Notes: generated by a model not told the origin, from the letters alone. A stretch of DNA of 11,620 bases from CBCXVS01 sp965178525 (GCA_965178525.1 CBCXVS010000245.1:1-11620), one strand, 5' to 3'; shown: positions 1-6,695, numbered from the stretch's first letter. Program-made: numbers and translations.

Positions 1-795
1 GGCGTCTATGAGGGTCTTGAGGACACGCCTAGCCTCGAATGCTAGGAATCGGCGTTGTTTGTTACTGGAAGTTGGGAAGCATAATGCTATTGCTTCGGAG
101 TCGGTGAGGGGATCGCCGTAGGCTTGGGGGTTTTGGTGGTGTACCCAGTGCTTGCCGCGGCGTACCGGATGGCGTGTTTTGCCGGGGTGCCACCAACGGA
201 AGGCGAGGCCGATTAAGGCACGGTAAGGGGCGGCGGCCTTGACGCCCCAGCGGGCTAGGTTGGGGCTGACAATAGGGCCGTCGTGGGCGCCGGGCGGCAG
301 GTCTACGATCAGGCGCACAGTATCGTCAAGGGCGCCGGGGCCACGGGGGATGTTGGACACCAGGACGACGCGCCGCAAGCCCCCTTTCCCGGTGGTGGGG
401 TCTTGCCATGGTATGCGGGCTTGGGGGCTTTCGAGTGCGTTGACGGCGGCCTGTAGGCGGGGCCAGTATTCGGCAGGGCTTGGGCGGCGTATGGGGTAAA
501 GGTTCTGCAGGAGGTTTCTTAGGGGGACTTCCATAACGATGGGCGCGTCAATGCGGCGCGCCTTGAGAGGCGTGGACAGTACGGCTTCAACCCAGAGACG
601 CAATGCCAACGGTGCGCCGCGACCGCGGCGTTCAGCGGAGTCGCCTATACCTAGGTCGTACAGGGCGAGAGGTAGTGCAGGCGTTGGCATGGTGATGGTG
701 TCAACGATGCCTAGGGGTAGTTGATCGTGGCTGTTCTTGGCGTGAAGGGCGGGGGTGAATAGTTTGCCGGCGCGAGTGTCAGCGCGGTCGGCCAT
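1..795 (-). CDS. Hypothetical protein, 5' part only (runs off left edge)
   Basis: An uninterrupted reading frame of 265 codons starts at the ATG complementary to 793-795 and is still open at base 1, so the C terminus lies outside the window. It begins MADRADTRAGKLF. I do not recognise the family. Visible traits are a basic, Pro/Arg-rich protein, no signal peptide or membrane segment, and helical stretches such as LALRLWVEAVL and WPRLQAAVNALES. A later part reads like a winged-helix arrangement (ARWGVKAAAPYRALIGLAFRWW, then LTDSEAIALCFPTS). A plasmid- or phage-type replication initiator or DNA-binding protein is conceivable, but this is only a guess. Codons strongly prefer C at position three, which supports a real gene. 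The next in-frame stop upstream is the TAG at 832-834, which belongs to the neighbouring transposase. A G-rich stretch about 15 nt upstream is a weak ribosome-binding site. An IS inserted 31 bp upstream has probably separated the gene from its native promoter. Confidence 0.6.
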   Translation of the reverse strand, partial: MADRADTRAGKLFTPALHAKNSHDQLPLGIVDTITMPTPALPLALYDLGIGDSAERRGRGAPLALRLWVEAVLSTPLKARRIDAPIVMEVPLRNLLQNLYPIRRPSPAEYWPRLQAAVNALESPQARIPWQDPTTGKGGLRRVVLVSNIPRGPGALDDTVRLIVDLPPGAHDGPIVSPNLARWGVKAAAPYRALIGLAFRWWHPGKTRHPVRRGKHWVHHQNPQAYGDPLTDSEAIALCFPTSSNKQRRFLAFEARRVLKTLIDA

Positions 796-819
796 GCCTA
801 GCCCGAAGTTCCCCCAGAA

Positions 820-846
820 AAGAGAGATATCCTATTGATATGATGT
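820..846. repeat. IS left end: 6-bp target duplication plus terminal inverted repeat
   Basis: The direct repeat AAGAGA at 820-825 recurs at 2621-2626. Immediately inside it, the sequence from 826 (GATATCC... ending GATATGATG) matches the inverted right end (GACATAG... ending AATATGCTG) at about 13 of 21 positions when one gap is allowed. This is an imperfect inverted repeat. The transposase stop codon (832-834) lies within it. Confidence 0.6.
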
Positions 847-2620
847 GGTTTCTATAGGAGCTGATTTTCCAGTTACTGGGAACACTAAGCCCAACAATTC
901 AAACGCGCGTTGTTGTAAAGGAGAGAGGGCTGTCAGGAGGTAGAAAGGCGGCGTCTCCGGATCACAGAGCAGTCGACAGCGGTTTTGACAACGTGTCGCC
1001 AAGGCCGCCAAGAGCGTCTCAAAGCTCTGAATCGGCAACCCTTCAAGCGTCACACGGTGCCATTTTTTCTGCTGGACCGAGGCCGACGGCCTCGCCGGGG
1101 CCACCGGATCGCGATGCGAACGGCTCTCAGCAAGGCGTTCATCGTCAAACAACAACGGGGCTAAGGCCCGTCGCATATGCCATTCCACATAATAAGCTAG
1201 CAGGCACAAGAAGATATGGGCGCGCACCCGCTTATCGATGCGATGACGAATCGGACGCACCCGGATATCAAGCCCTTTAAGGGTGCGAAAGACGCGCTCG
1301 ACCTGAGCTAAGTCCTTATAACCACGCACCGCATCCGCCGCCGACAGACGGTCCTCAGGCTCACTCGTTCGAACCACATAGATGCCATCGAGGTCACTCT
1401 CGCGCTCAATCGAATCGGCACGACACTCATAGCGAAATCCCGTCTCATCAATGGTCACCCGGAAATGTTTGCCCATCTTGTAGTGGTGCAGCACCTTACC
1501 GACTTTTTGCCCGATCTGACCTGGGCTGAAGGGCGTTTTGGTACGCCGAGCGACCTCTTTAGCGATCCTGTCCAGGTCCGCTTCGGTGCACTCCAGCAAC
1601 TCGTGACGCTTGCGTTTTCGCTCCGCTGCCAGCTCGGTGTTGAAACACGCCATGAGTCGCTCATCCGGGAATTGCTCTGAAGTCATCTGCGCCAGATAAG
1701 GTGGCTCAAAGAGTGCTGGGGGAAAGCCATTTGAATCGGCCAGCTTGCGGATCGCCTCAAAGCGTAAGGCTGAAATCCAGCCCAGGCCGGGGTACTTCTT
1801 GAGGGTGGTGATCTGAGTCTGAGTCAGCGTCCCACGATCGCCCACGAGCACCACATGCTGCAAGCCAAAGCGCTTTCGCAGTTTATCGACTTGCTTGGGC
1901 ACCGTCGTGGGGTCAGCCGTATGGCCTAGATACACCTCCAGGGCAATGGGACAACCTTCGGCATCGGTCATCACCCCATAGACAATGCTGGTTTTACCGC
2001 GCTTTTGATCCCGGTTGTGGCCGAAGCAAGCCAGCGAGCAGGTATGGCCTTCATAGTAGCTGCTGGAGACGTCGTAAAGGACGCGATCCCCGGGTGAGAG
2101 GTGACGCTTGGCCAGCTTTGTTTCGATGCGCGATTGTTGTGCCAAAAGCCAATCCATGGCATGGTATAAGTCGTCTTCGTTGGCCTCATGAACCCCGAGT
2201 TGCTCGGCTAACGTGGTGGTGTGCCAAAGCCGTGTGGTGCCGAGTTTAGAACTGTGATGGAGCAGCTGTTCAGCGACCATCGCCATGACAAGACGGCGTT
2301 TGGTGCTCGCTTTGGCGGCAATGAGCGTGTCAAAGCCAATACGGCGCATGGTGCCCAAAACGGCTTCGACGGCGCCATGAGGCAGAGACTGATCGATACG
2401 GAACAAGGTGTTAGGCGGGGCCAAGGGCTCGTCCTGGAGTAATCGTCTGAAGGTCTCGACCTTATGCTTGGGCCAATGGGTGAGATTGGCCAAGGTGCGC
2501 TTGATGACCTGGTTGCCCTGCCGGGTACCTTGTCGCAACAAAATGGTCGGTCGCGAGTTTCGATTGGGTACGGTTTCGATATAGATGGGAACATATTATC
2601 AGCATATTCCATGCTATGTC
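826..2620 (-). mobile_element. IS1634-family insertion sequence, about 1.8 kb
   Basis: A 1795-bp element carries a single transposase ORF on the minus strand. It is bounded by imperfect terminal inverted repeats of about 21 bp and flanked by identical 6-bp direct repeats (AAGAGA). Element length, a single ORF and a target duplication of 5-6 bp fit the IS1634 group of the IS4 superfamily. The boundaries were deduced by eye from the duplication and are therefore likely rather than certain. Removing the element joins the 5' untranslated region of the left-edge gene to the sequence now at 2627 onward. Direct repeats that are still identical suggest a fairly recent insertion. Confidence 0.8.
832..2541 (-). 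CDS. IS1634-family DDE transposase
   Basis: This 569-residue DDE transposase would catalyse cut-and-paste movement of the surrounding element. Candidate catalytic acids are Asp157 in VLYDVSSSYYEG, Asp235 in VVLVGDRGTLT and Glu415 in YKDLAQVERVFRTLKG. The last matches the Y-x(2)-R/Q-x(3)-E-x(6)-K style signature of IS4-type enzymes. The long insertion between the second Asp and the Glu is typical of this superfamily. The start is unusual: the longest frame opens with TTG at 2541. About 20 further family-like residues (IETVPNRNSRPTIL) can be read upstream in the same frame, but without an ATG. An ATG at 2592-2594 sits just upstream in a different frame, so a 1-nt deletion near the start codon is likely. 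The enzyme may therefore begin at a weak alternative codon or be poorly expressed. Confidence 0.9.
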   Translation of the reverse strand: MLRQGTRQGNQVIKRTLANLTHWPKHKVETFRRLLQDEPLAPPNTLFRIDQSLPHGAVEAVLGTMRRIGFDTLIAAKASTKRRLVMAMVAEQLLHHSSKLGTTRLWHTTTLAEQLGVHEANEDDLYHAMDWLLAQQSRIETKLAKRHLSPGDRVLYDVSSSYYEGHTCSLACFGHNRDQKRGKTSIVYGVMTDAEGCPIALEVYLGHTADPTTVPKQVDKLRKRFGLQHVVLVGDRGTLTQTQITTLKKYPGLGWISALRFEAIRKLADSNGFPPALFEPPYLAQMTSEQFPDERLMACFNTELAAERKRKRHELLECTEADLDRIAKEVARRTKTPFSPGQIGQKVGKVLHHYKMGKHFRVTIDETGFRYECRADSIERESDLDGIYVVRTSEPEDRLSAADAVRGYKDLAQVERVFRTLKGLDIRVRPIRHRIDKRVRAHIFLCLLAYYVEWHMRRALAPLLFDDERLAESRSHRDPVAPARPSASVQQKKWHRVTLEGLPIQSFETLLAALATRCQNRCRLLCDPETPPFYLLTALSPLQQRAFELLGLVFPVTGKSAPIETTSYQ

Positions 2621-2626
2621 AAGAGA
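2600..2626. repeat. IS right end: terminal inverted repeat plus 6-bp target duplication
   Basis: The inverted repeat at 2600-2620 reads GACATAGCATGGAATATGCTG on the minus strand and is imperfectly matched by 826-846. It is followed by AAGAGA at 2621-2626, identical to 820-825. The match is degenerate, but both features together define the element edge. Confidence 0.6.
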
Positions 2627-2671
2627 AGAAAGTGCATTTACATGGGAAGAAATGGAATTCCTTTCCCGCCT

Positions 2672-2932
2672 CTATAACATTGAAAAATAAAAGCTTATAT
2701 CCCAATTTTGTCCTGATTTCGAGGGGAACTTCGGTCTAATCAATTCCATCACAAAGGAAGCTTGCAAAGCCGGATGGCTCCACGATGCGTGTCGGATGCC
2801 GACCTCGGTCAACGCCGCTTGAGCAGCCCAAAACATCGCATAATAAGCCCGACTTATCGCCGAGGCATAGAGCATTCTCTCCAGACAAACTTGTGTCGCT
2901 TCTAAGGCTTCTCTCGCTTAATCAAGCGGCAT
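2672..2932 (-). pseudogene. Degraded HEPN-domain protein (UPF0332-like)
   Basis: From the ATG at 2930-2932 the minus strand reads MPLD, then TAA (2918-2920), then continues in the same frame as AREALEATQVCLERMLYASAISRAYYAMFWAAQAAL and ALQASFVMELIRPK. The SRAYYAMF core and the following SHPALQASF are the hallmark of small HEPN proteins, which usually act as RNase toxins or partners of a MNT nucleotidyltransferase antitoxin. Normal members have roughly 120-130 residues. Here codon five is a stop and the C terminus after ELIRPK decays into unrelated residues ending at 2672. A CAGGAG ribosome-binding site lies about 10 nt before the ATG, which supports that ATG as the ancestral start. Translation from the internal Met at 2873-2875 would give a 67-residue fragment lacking the first helix. 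No MNT partner was found nearby. HEPN recognition is good; the pseudogene call is my inference. Confidence 0.65.
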
Positions 2933-3065
2933 AAACGGCAGGGCTCCTGCTTGTAGCATCGCTCTTTGCGAGCCGTCTCAACCGTCTCTACACAACGTAA
3001 CAGATCGTATCATCTCACGCCCGGAATCCAAAGACATTGAGCGCATAGCGAGAAAGAAAATTTCG

Positions 3066-3145
3066 CGGCCTGGCGGGCGGAGGGCCACGCGGCTTGGGCG
3101 GCTGCGCATCGCTTTTGGCCGCATGGCCCTCCGCCCGCCAGGCCG
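3066..3145. repeat. DGR hairpin 1 downstream of VR1 (28-bp stem, about 23-nt loop)
   Basis: The arms 3066-3093 and 3118-3145 are inverted repeats with a single mismatched position, which would be a G-U pair in the minus-strand transcript. The loop (3094-3117) contains GGCGGCTGCGCATCGCTTT. The same loop core and the same stem ends recur in hairpin 2 (6696-6771), while four stem base pairs have changed on both arms. It sits about 50 bp beyond VR1. DGR targets are known to carry a cruciform-forming hairpin just downstream of the variable region that aids target recognition, and position and pairing fit that role. No clear T-tract follows it, only moderately T-rich sequence, so terminator function is secondary at best. 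Confidence 0.8.
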
Positions 3146-3155
3146 GAAAAGCGGC

Positions 3156-3188
3156 AAAGGGTAAAAGGGTAACAGGGCTAAGGGTTAC
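3156..3188 (-). promoter_or_regulatory. Conserved VR-downstream block, copy 1
   Basis: These 33 bp lie between VR1 and hairpin 1 and match 6784-6816, between VR2 and hairpin 2, at 31 of 33 positions. The block includes a short tandem AAGGGTAA motif. In target 2 it covers the stop codon. It is absent beside TR. Its presence only next to the two recipients suggests a homing recognition element, or simply shared descent of the target 3' ends. Confidence 0.5.
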
Positions 3189-3193
3189 AAGTC

Positions 3194-3324
3194 CTCAGCA
3201 CACGAAAGCCGAGGTCGTGGTAGCGGTGGCCGGGAGGCCAGAGGTAGCGGTGCGGTTCGCCGACCGACAACCCCCGGCGCTCGAGTGCCAGCTGCCACCA
3301 CGGTAGACGCGGGACGAGCCTGAA
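3194..3324 (-). other. DGR variable region VR1
   Basis: This is a 131-bp copy of the TR (4577-4702, 126 bp). On the minus strand all of the roughly 17 substitutions relative to TR fall at TR adenines: AAC becomes TCC, TAC, CAC, AGC or GAC, AAT becomes GGT, AGG becomes GGG, and CAT becomes CCT. The 5-bp length difference is a tandem duplication (ACCGC on the minus strand; 3247-3251 and 3252-3256), which shifts the reading frame. The invariant end (CTCGGCTTTCGTGTGCTGAG) is shared with VR2 and TR and corresponds in position to the initiation-of-mutagenic-homing segment. Confidence 0.93.
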
Positions 3325-4364
3325 GAGGGTCCTGTGGGATCTGCAGTAGGTGCTGCAGTTGAGTCTGCAGCTGCTTCTGCAGGGTAGTCGTTATACCAGT
3401 CCTGCACCCATTCCCAGACATTGCCATGTATATCATACAAGCCCCAGTCATTCGGCTTCCGCTGTCCGACGGGATGCGTCGTGCCTCCGGAGTTGGCGCC
3501 ATACCACGCGTATTCGCTCAACTGCTCGGGATCGTTCCCAAAACAGTAGGCGGTAGTCGAGCCAGCTCGGGCGGCATATTCCCACTCCGCTTCCGTCGGC
3601 AAGCGATAAGTCACACCGGGGTCGCGGTCGCGCAATTTGGCAATAAATGCCTGTACCTCTTCCCACGAAACCGACTCCACAGGCCGATTGGCATCACCCG
3701 TGAAATGACTGGGATTGTTTCCCATTACCGTTTCCCACTGTGCCTGCGTCACCGGATGGATGCCCAAATCAAATGGCTGGCTAATCCGGACGGAGTGCAC
3801 CGGACGTTCATCATCGTCGCCCTCGGCCGAACCCATGTGAAAGTCACCGGCAGGAATCCGCACAAACGCCATGCCAATGCGATTGGTCATCGGCGTGCCC
3901 GGCTCTGGCGGAGAGGGCGCTGGCTCCTCTTCAACCTCCGGCACTTCCGGCTCGCTTGCTAACGGCGGATCGAGAATCGCCACAAGATCGGCATGCAACC
4001 GCTGAAAATCAGGCGAGATATCGCTCCCATCCCACGCCTGCAGCCTTGCCCCCTGAATACGCCGAAAACCGCGAGGGGCTTGGATATCGTCCAAAAAGAC
4101 GGGAAACAAGTGCTTGTGTTGCAAGCCGTCTTCGGCCTCTTCCAATACCCAATTCTGACGCACCGACGTCGAGGTCCATACGACAACGACACAACGGGAT
4201 TGTTCCAGGGCTTCGTCAATGACATCACTCCACGTCCGTCCGGCAGGGATGTTCCGGTCCCACCACACGCTCCAGCCTTGCCGATCAAGGGCCTCGATGA
4301 GAGGCCGAACGCGTTCTCGGTCTTCGCTGGCATAGCTCAGAAATATGTCATACGTCTCGTCCAT
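3195..4364 (-). CDS. DGR target 1: TIR domain fused to FGE/C-type-lectin domain
   Basis: This 389-residue protein has two parts. Residues 5-131 form a TIR domain (DIFLSYASEDRERV, WSVWWDRNIPAG) with the Trp-x3-Glu pattern W72...E76 that places the catalytic Glu in NAD-cleaving TIRs. An acidic proline-rich linker (132-158) follows, then an FGE-sulfatase/C-type-lectin fold from about 161 (RIGMAFVRIPAGDFHMGS, YRLPTEAEWEYAARA, GLYDIHGNVWEWVQDWY). No membrane helix is seen, so it is probably cytosolic. The start at 4364 was chosen because TIR begins there and a TTGGAG site lies about 7 nt upstream; an in-frame extension to 4547 is unlikely. The C terminus is VR1. After SANR the frame is shifted by a 5-bp duplication, giving TATSGLPATATTTSAFVC and a TGA inside VR1 instead of the expected LGFRVL ending. 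Lectin folding is likely compromised. The role as a diversified immune-type receptor is inferred. Confidence 0.92.
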   Translation of the reverse strand: MDETYDIFLSYASEDRERVRPLIEALDRQGWSVWWDRNIPAGRTWSDVIDEALEQSRCVVVVWTSTSVRQNWVLEEAEDGLQHKHLFPVFLDDIQAPRGFRRIQGARLQAWDGSDISPDFQRLHADLVAILDPPLASEPEVPEVEEEPAPSPPEPGTPMTNRIGMAFVRIPAGDFHMGSAEGDDDERPVHSVRISQPFDLGIHPVTQAQWETVMGNNPSHFTGDANRPVESVSWEEVQAFIAKLRDRDPGVTYRLPTEAEWEYAARAGSTTAYCFGNDPEQLSEYAWYGANSGGTTHPVGQRKPNDWGLYDIHGNVWEWVQDWYNDYPAEAAADSTAAPTADPTGPSSGSSRVYRGGSWHSSAGGCRSANRTATSGLPATATTTSAFVC

Positions 4365-4576
4365 GCTGGGCTCCAAGAGGGACAGAATGGGCAAATGAGC
4401 AAGCAACGATATGTACAGTAGCTCCCCCCACGGCGGCCGTCGAACCCGGGGGCCTACCAAACGCCGTGGGGTGGGGCTGTTTGTCCGGCCACTGCCGGCG
4501 CAGGATGATGACCTGAACATGGCCGGACGCACGCGGGCGGGGTCCATGAACCCAACCCTCTGGCAATCGCCATGTG

Positions 4577-4702
4577 CTCAGCACACGAAAGCCGAGGTTG
4601 TGGTTGCGGTTGCCGGGATGCCAGTTGTTGCGGTTCGCCGACCGACAATTCCTGGCGTTCGAGTTCCAGCTGCCACCACGGTTGACGCGGTTCGTGCCTG
4701 AT
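4577..4702 (-). other. DGR template repeat (TR)
   Basis: Read on the minus strand, this 126-bp segment would encode GTNRVNRGGSWNSNARNC and then RSANRNNWHPGNRNHNLGF, with eleven Asn codons (AAC or AAT). Adenine-rich AAC codons at exactly the sites that vary in the recipients are the classic template design of a DGR. Randomising the adenines gives many amino acids but not stop codons. It lies 39 bp downstream of the RT stop and about 210 bp upstream of the target 1 start. It should be transcribed as a non-coding RNA and reverse transcribed with adenine infidelity. Sequence beyond its 3' end differs from that beside both VRs, as expected for directional homing from TR to VR. The 4365-4741 interval otherwise holds only a heptamer repeat (4723-4743). 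Confidence 0.95.
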
Positions 4703-4722
4703 ACGGTCAGCATCCGAAATGA

Positions 4723-4743
4723 AGCTCTCCGCTCTCAGTTGTT
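4723..4743. repeat. Short heptanucleotide tandem repeat between RT and TR
   Basis: AGCTCTC, CGCTCTC and AGTTGTT follow one another with a 7-bp period and closely resemble 11377-11397. The last unit covers the RT stop codon. This appears to be one of several 7-bp-periodic intergenic repeats in the window. Confidence 0.45.
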
Positions 4744-5785
4744 AAAAAGCGTAGGGTGCACGCCGTGCATCCTTTCCGTCGACCGGCGCGGCGGTAAAAA
4801 ACTGCCGCCGCGCCGATAGGGTGTTCGCATGCCGGACATGGCCGAGCATGCAGGTGACGGTTCGGGCCAACGTTTCCTCATCGATCAGGCCGTGCCGGTA
4901 CTGCGCTTCGCGCTTGCGCACGGCGCGGCGGAAGCGGACCCAATTTGGCCGCTGCAGTTTGATCAGGCCCGGGAAGATGCGAAACCCCAGAAATGGCACG
5001 CCTTGGGTGACCGGCATGATTCGGCTCGCGGTGTCCTTGAGGTCGAGCCATAGGGTTTCCCGGACAAACGCCCGGATCGTCGCCAAGGTTTCGTGCAAGA
5101 CCGATTTCTCCGCTGAAAAAACCAGGCAATCATCCATATAGCGGATGTAGCCTTTGATTTGCAAGCGCTCCTTCAGAAAATGATCGAGTTCGCCTAGGTA
5201 TAGATTGGCGAAATATTGACTGGTCAGATTGCCGATAGGCAGTCCTTTGCTTGGCACGCCACCTGGGATCGGATGCTCGATGATGTGGTCCAAGAGGGAC
5301 AGAAGCGCCTTGTCCTTGAGCTTGCGGCGCAAGAGCGCTTTCAAGGTCGCATGATCGATGCTGGGAAAATACGCCCGGATGTCACAGGTGAGCGCATAGG
5401 GCAGGCGGCGTGCAAAGACCTGGGCGCGCTTGACCGCGGCATGCGTGCCTTTGCCACGGCGGCAGGCGTAGGTATCGGCAATCAAACTGCGCTCGATGAT
5501 CGGATCGAGCACGTGACAGATGGCATGCTGTACCACTCGGTCGCGGAAATCCGCGGCACAGATTTGGCGCTGTTTCGGTTCGTAGATCGTGAATGTGCGG
5601 TAGGGGCGCATGCGGTAGGTACCTGTGCGGAGTTCTTCCTGTAAGCGTAGAATTTCCGGCTCCAGATAAAAGGCAAAGTGGGCCACGCGGAGGCGATGCC
5701 GCTTGCCTCGCATGGCTTTGTTCGCCGCCAGTAGCAGGGTGTCAAATGCCGTGATGCGCTCGAACACATGCCCATACCGTTTCAT
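4742..5785 (-). CDS. DGR reverse transcriptase
   Basis: This 347-residue reverse transcriptase copies TR RNA into adenine-mutagenised cDNA that replaces the VRs. Visible RT motifs are TCDIRAYFPSI (catalytic Asp about 135), GLPIGNLTSQYFANLYL (181-197) and IRYMDDCLVF (YMDD at 216-219). The xPIGNLTSQ motif and compact length match the group-II-intron-related RT clade that drives DGRs. No maturase or endonuclease domain is present, arguing against a group II intron. The N-terminal region (FDTLLLAANKAMRGKR, LRTGTYRMRPYRTFTIYEPKQRQICAADFRDRVVQHA) is also typical of DGR RTs. The ATG overlaps the avd stop in an ATGA arrangement, so translation is likely coupled and the start is secure. It acts with Avd, presumably as a complex. 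The clearest partner evidence is the adjacent TR. Confidence 0.96.
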   Translation of the reverse strand: MKRYGHVFERITAFDTLLLAANKAMRGKRHRLRVAHFAFYLEPEILRLQEELRTGTYRMRPYRTFTIYEPKQRQICAADFRDRVVQHAICHVLDPIIERSLIADTYACRRGKGTHAAVKRAQVFARRLPYALTCDIRAYFPSIDHATLKALLRRKLKDKALLSLLDHIIEHPIPGGVPSKGLPIGNLTSQYFANLYLGELDHFLKERLQIKGYIRYMDDCLVFSAEKSVLHETLATIRAFVRETLWLDLKDTASRIMPVTQGVPFLGFRIFPGLIKLQRPNWVRFRRAVRKREAQYRHGLIDEETLARTVTCMLGHVRHANTLSARRQFFTAAPVDGKDARRAPYAF

Positions 5786-6135
5786 CGTGTCCCTTGTGCT
5801 TTGTGCCAGCCGCCGAGCATTTTTCCAACCTCATTGATCGTGCGCATGGCGTACTCATACCTGGTATGCGGCAAATACCCCAGTTTGCGACAGAGGCGCA
5901 GGAGCACACGGAGCTTTTCCAGGCGCAAATTGGCCCACGCCAGGATGGGGCGCTTGTCGCGGCGATAGCGGGCTTCCACCACATCCTCGACAACATCGAG
6001 GGCAAGATTATCAATCCGGTTGGCAAAGGTAAAGCGGGCTTTGTGCGGAAATTTTTCGGTGATTGGCAACAACCATTCGAGGAACGCCATCCACTGCACA
6101 AACACCGGCAGGTCGTCATGATTGCGGGTCGTCAT
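5782..6135 (-). CDS. avd: Avd: DGR accessory variability determinant (four-helix bundle)
   Basis: This 117-residue basic protein contains WLLPITEKFPHKARFTFANRIDNLALDVVEDVVEARY and then ANLRLEKLRVLLRLCRKLGYLP, YEYAMRTINEVGKMLGGW. These are the conserved helices of bacterial Avd. In the Bordetella phage DGR, Avd forms a pentameric barrel that binds the RT and nucleic acid and is essential for mutagenic homing; the same role is expected here. The start at 6135 (MTTRNHDD) gives the usual family length of about 110-125 residues. It overlaps the end of the HRDC gene by 20 bp, and its stop overlaps the RT start by 4 bp, so all three genes form a tightly coupled translational unit. The frame stays open further upstream, but that extension is antisense-like and lies inside the HRDC gene. 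Confidence 0.93.
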   Translation of the reverse strand: MTTRNHDDLPVFVQWMAFLEWLLPITEKFPHKARFTFANRIDNLALDVVEDVVEARYRRDKRPILAWANLRLEKLRVLLRLCRKLGYLPHTRYEYAMRTINEVGKMLGGWHKAQGTR

Positions 6136-6646
6136 GGGCTGTCTCATCTGCTGGCGCAAGGGCGCCATTGCGTGGCGTTGCGCCGGGACTTCCGGCCACG
6201 ATGGCCAGGATGGCCTTGCCGTATTTCTCAATCTTTCTCTGGCCGAAGCGATCGATGTGACCGAGTTGCGACAGACTCCGAGGGCGCGCGCTGACAATCT
6301 GTGCCAATTGGCGGTTGGTCCCAATGATGTAGGGTGGCACGCCCTCCTGTTGGCTCCGTTCGAGACGCCAATCGCGCAACGCATTGAACAGGGGCAGGTT
6401 CTCATCTGATAATAAGTTGCGCCATGACGTATCATTGCTGCCGCGCTCCGTAGCCGATCGCATGGGAACTGCCGGCTGACGCAACTGATAGGTGACGACG
6501 ATGGCAATATACGGCGCCTCGTGGGCGATAAAAAAATGCTCGCGGATGGCGTGTACCTCCTTGTCTTTGAGGAAATCCCGCAGGGGCGCATCATCAAAGC
6601 CCCCTATCAGCGGATCGAATCGCAACGTGATGACGCGTGCCAGCAT
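6116..6646 (-). CDS. HRDC-domain DGR accessory protein
   Basis: This 176-residue protein has two parts. Residues 1-60 (VITLRFDPLIGGFDDAPLRDFLKDKEVHAIREHFF, then YIAIVVTYQL) resemble a small alpha/beta domain I cannot name. Residues about 82-152 (LPLFNALRDWRLERSQQEGVPPYIIGTNRQLAQIV, LGHIDRFGQRKIEKYGKAILAIV) are an HRDC domain, the nucleic-acid-binding helical module of RecQ helicases and RNase D. HRDC proteins are a recognised, minority class of DGR accessory genes that occur with or instead of Avd; here both are present. A nucleic-acid-chaperone or target-binding role in homing is inferred. An AAAGGAT ribosome-binding site precedes the ATG by about 4 nt. The gene's end overlaps avd. It starts 50 bp after hairpin 2. 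Confidence 0.88.
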   Translation of the reverse strand: MLARVITLRFDPLIGGFDDAPLRDFLKDKEVHAIREHFFIAHEAPYIAIVVTYQLRQPAVPMRSATERGSNDTSWRNLLSDENLPLFNALRDWRLERSQQEGVPPYIIGTNRQLAQIVSARPRSLSQLGHIDRFGQRKIEKYGKAILAIVAGSPGATPRNGALAPADETAHDDPQS

Positions 6647-6695
6647 GGTATCCTTTCTGCTGCCGCGGCCTGGGGCGGCGCCCCTGGGCGCGGCG

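Noticed and set aside
2208..2612. 134-residue ORF starting at ATG 2612 over the transposase start
   Set aside because: Only its first codons are of interest as the likely ancestral start region; the rest is out of frame with the transposase.
2933..3065. Possible MNT antitoxin partner upstream of the HEPN remnant
   Set aside because: Translations in all minus-strand frames show no nucleotidyltransferase motif and are soon interrupted.
3066..3145. Hairpin 1 as an ordinary intrinsic terminator
   Set aside because: The stem is far longer than usual with a 23-nt conserved loop, and its sister (6696-6771) has no T-tract. Conserved placement after both VRs fits a DGR element better, although termination as a side effect is possible.
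4365..4547. 61-residue N-terminal extension of target 1
   Set aside because: The TIR domain starts at the 4364 ATG, which has its own TTGGAG site. The extension has no domain-like features and target 2 lacks it.
4348..4713. 121-residue ORF covering TR (GTNRVNRGGSWNSNARN...)
   Set aside because: The coding look comes from TR being a copy of lectin codons. Past TR the translation is low-complexity and runs into target 1 in another frame. TR is expected to act as RNA.
4742..5785. RT as a group II intron or retron enzyme
   Set aside because: There is no maturase/endonuclease domain and no intron RNA features. Adjacent Avd, TR and adenine-specific VRs identify a DGR.
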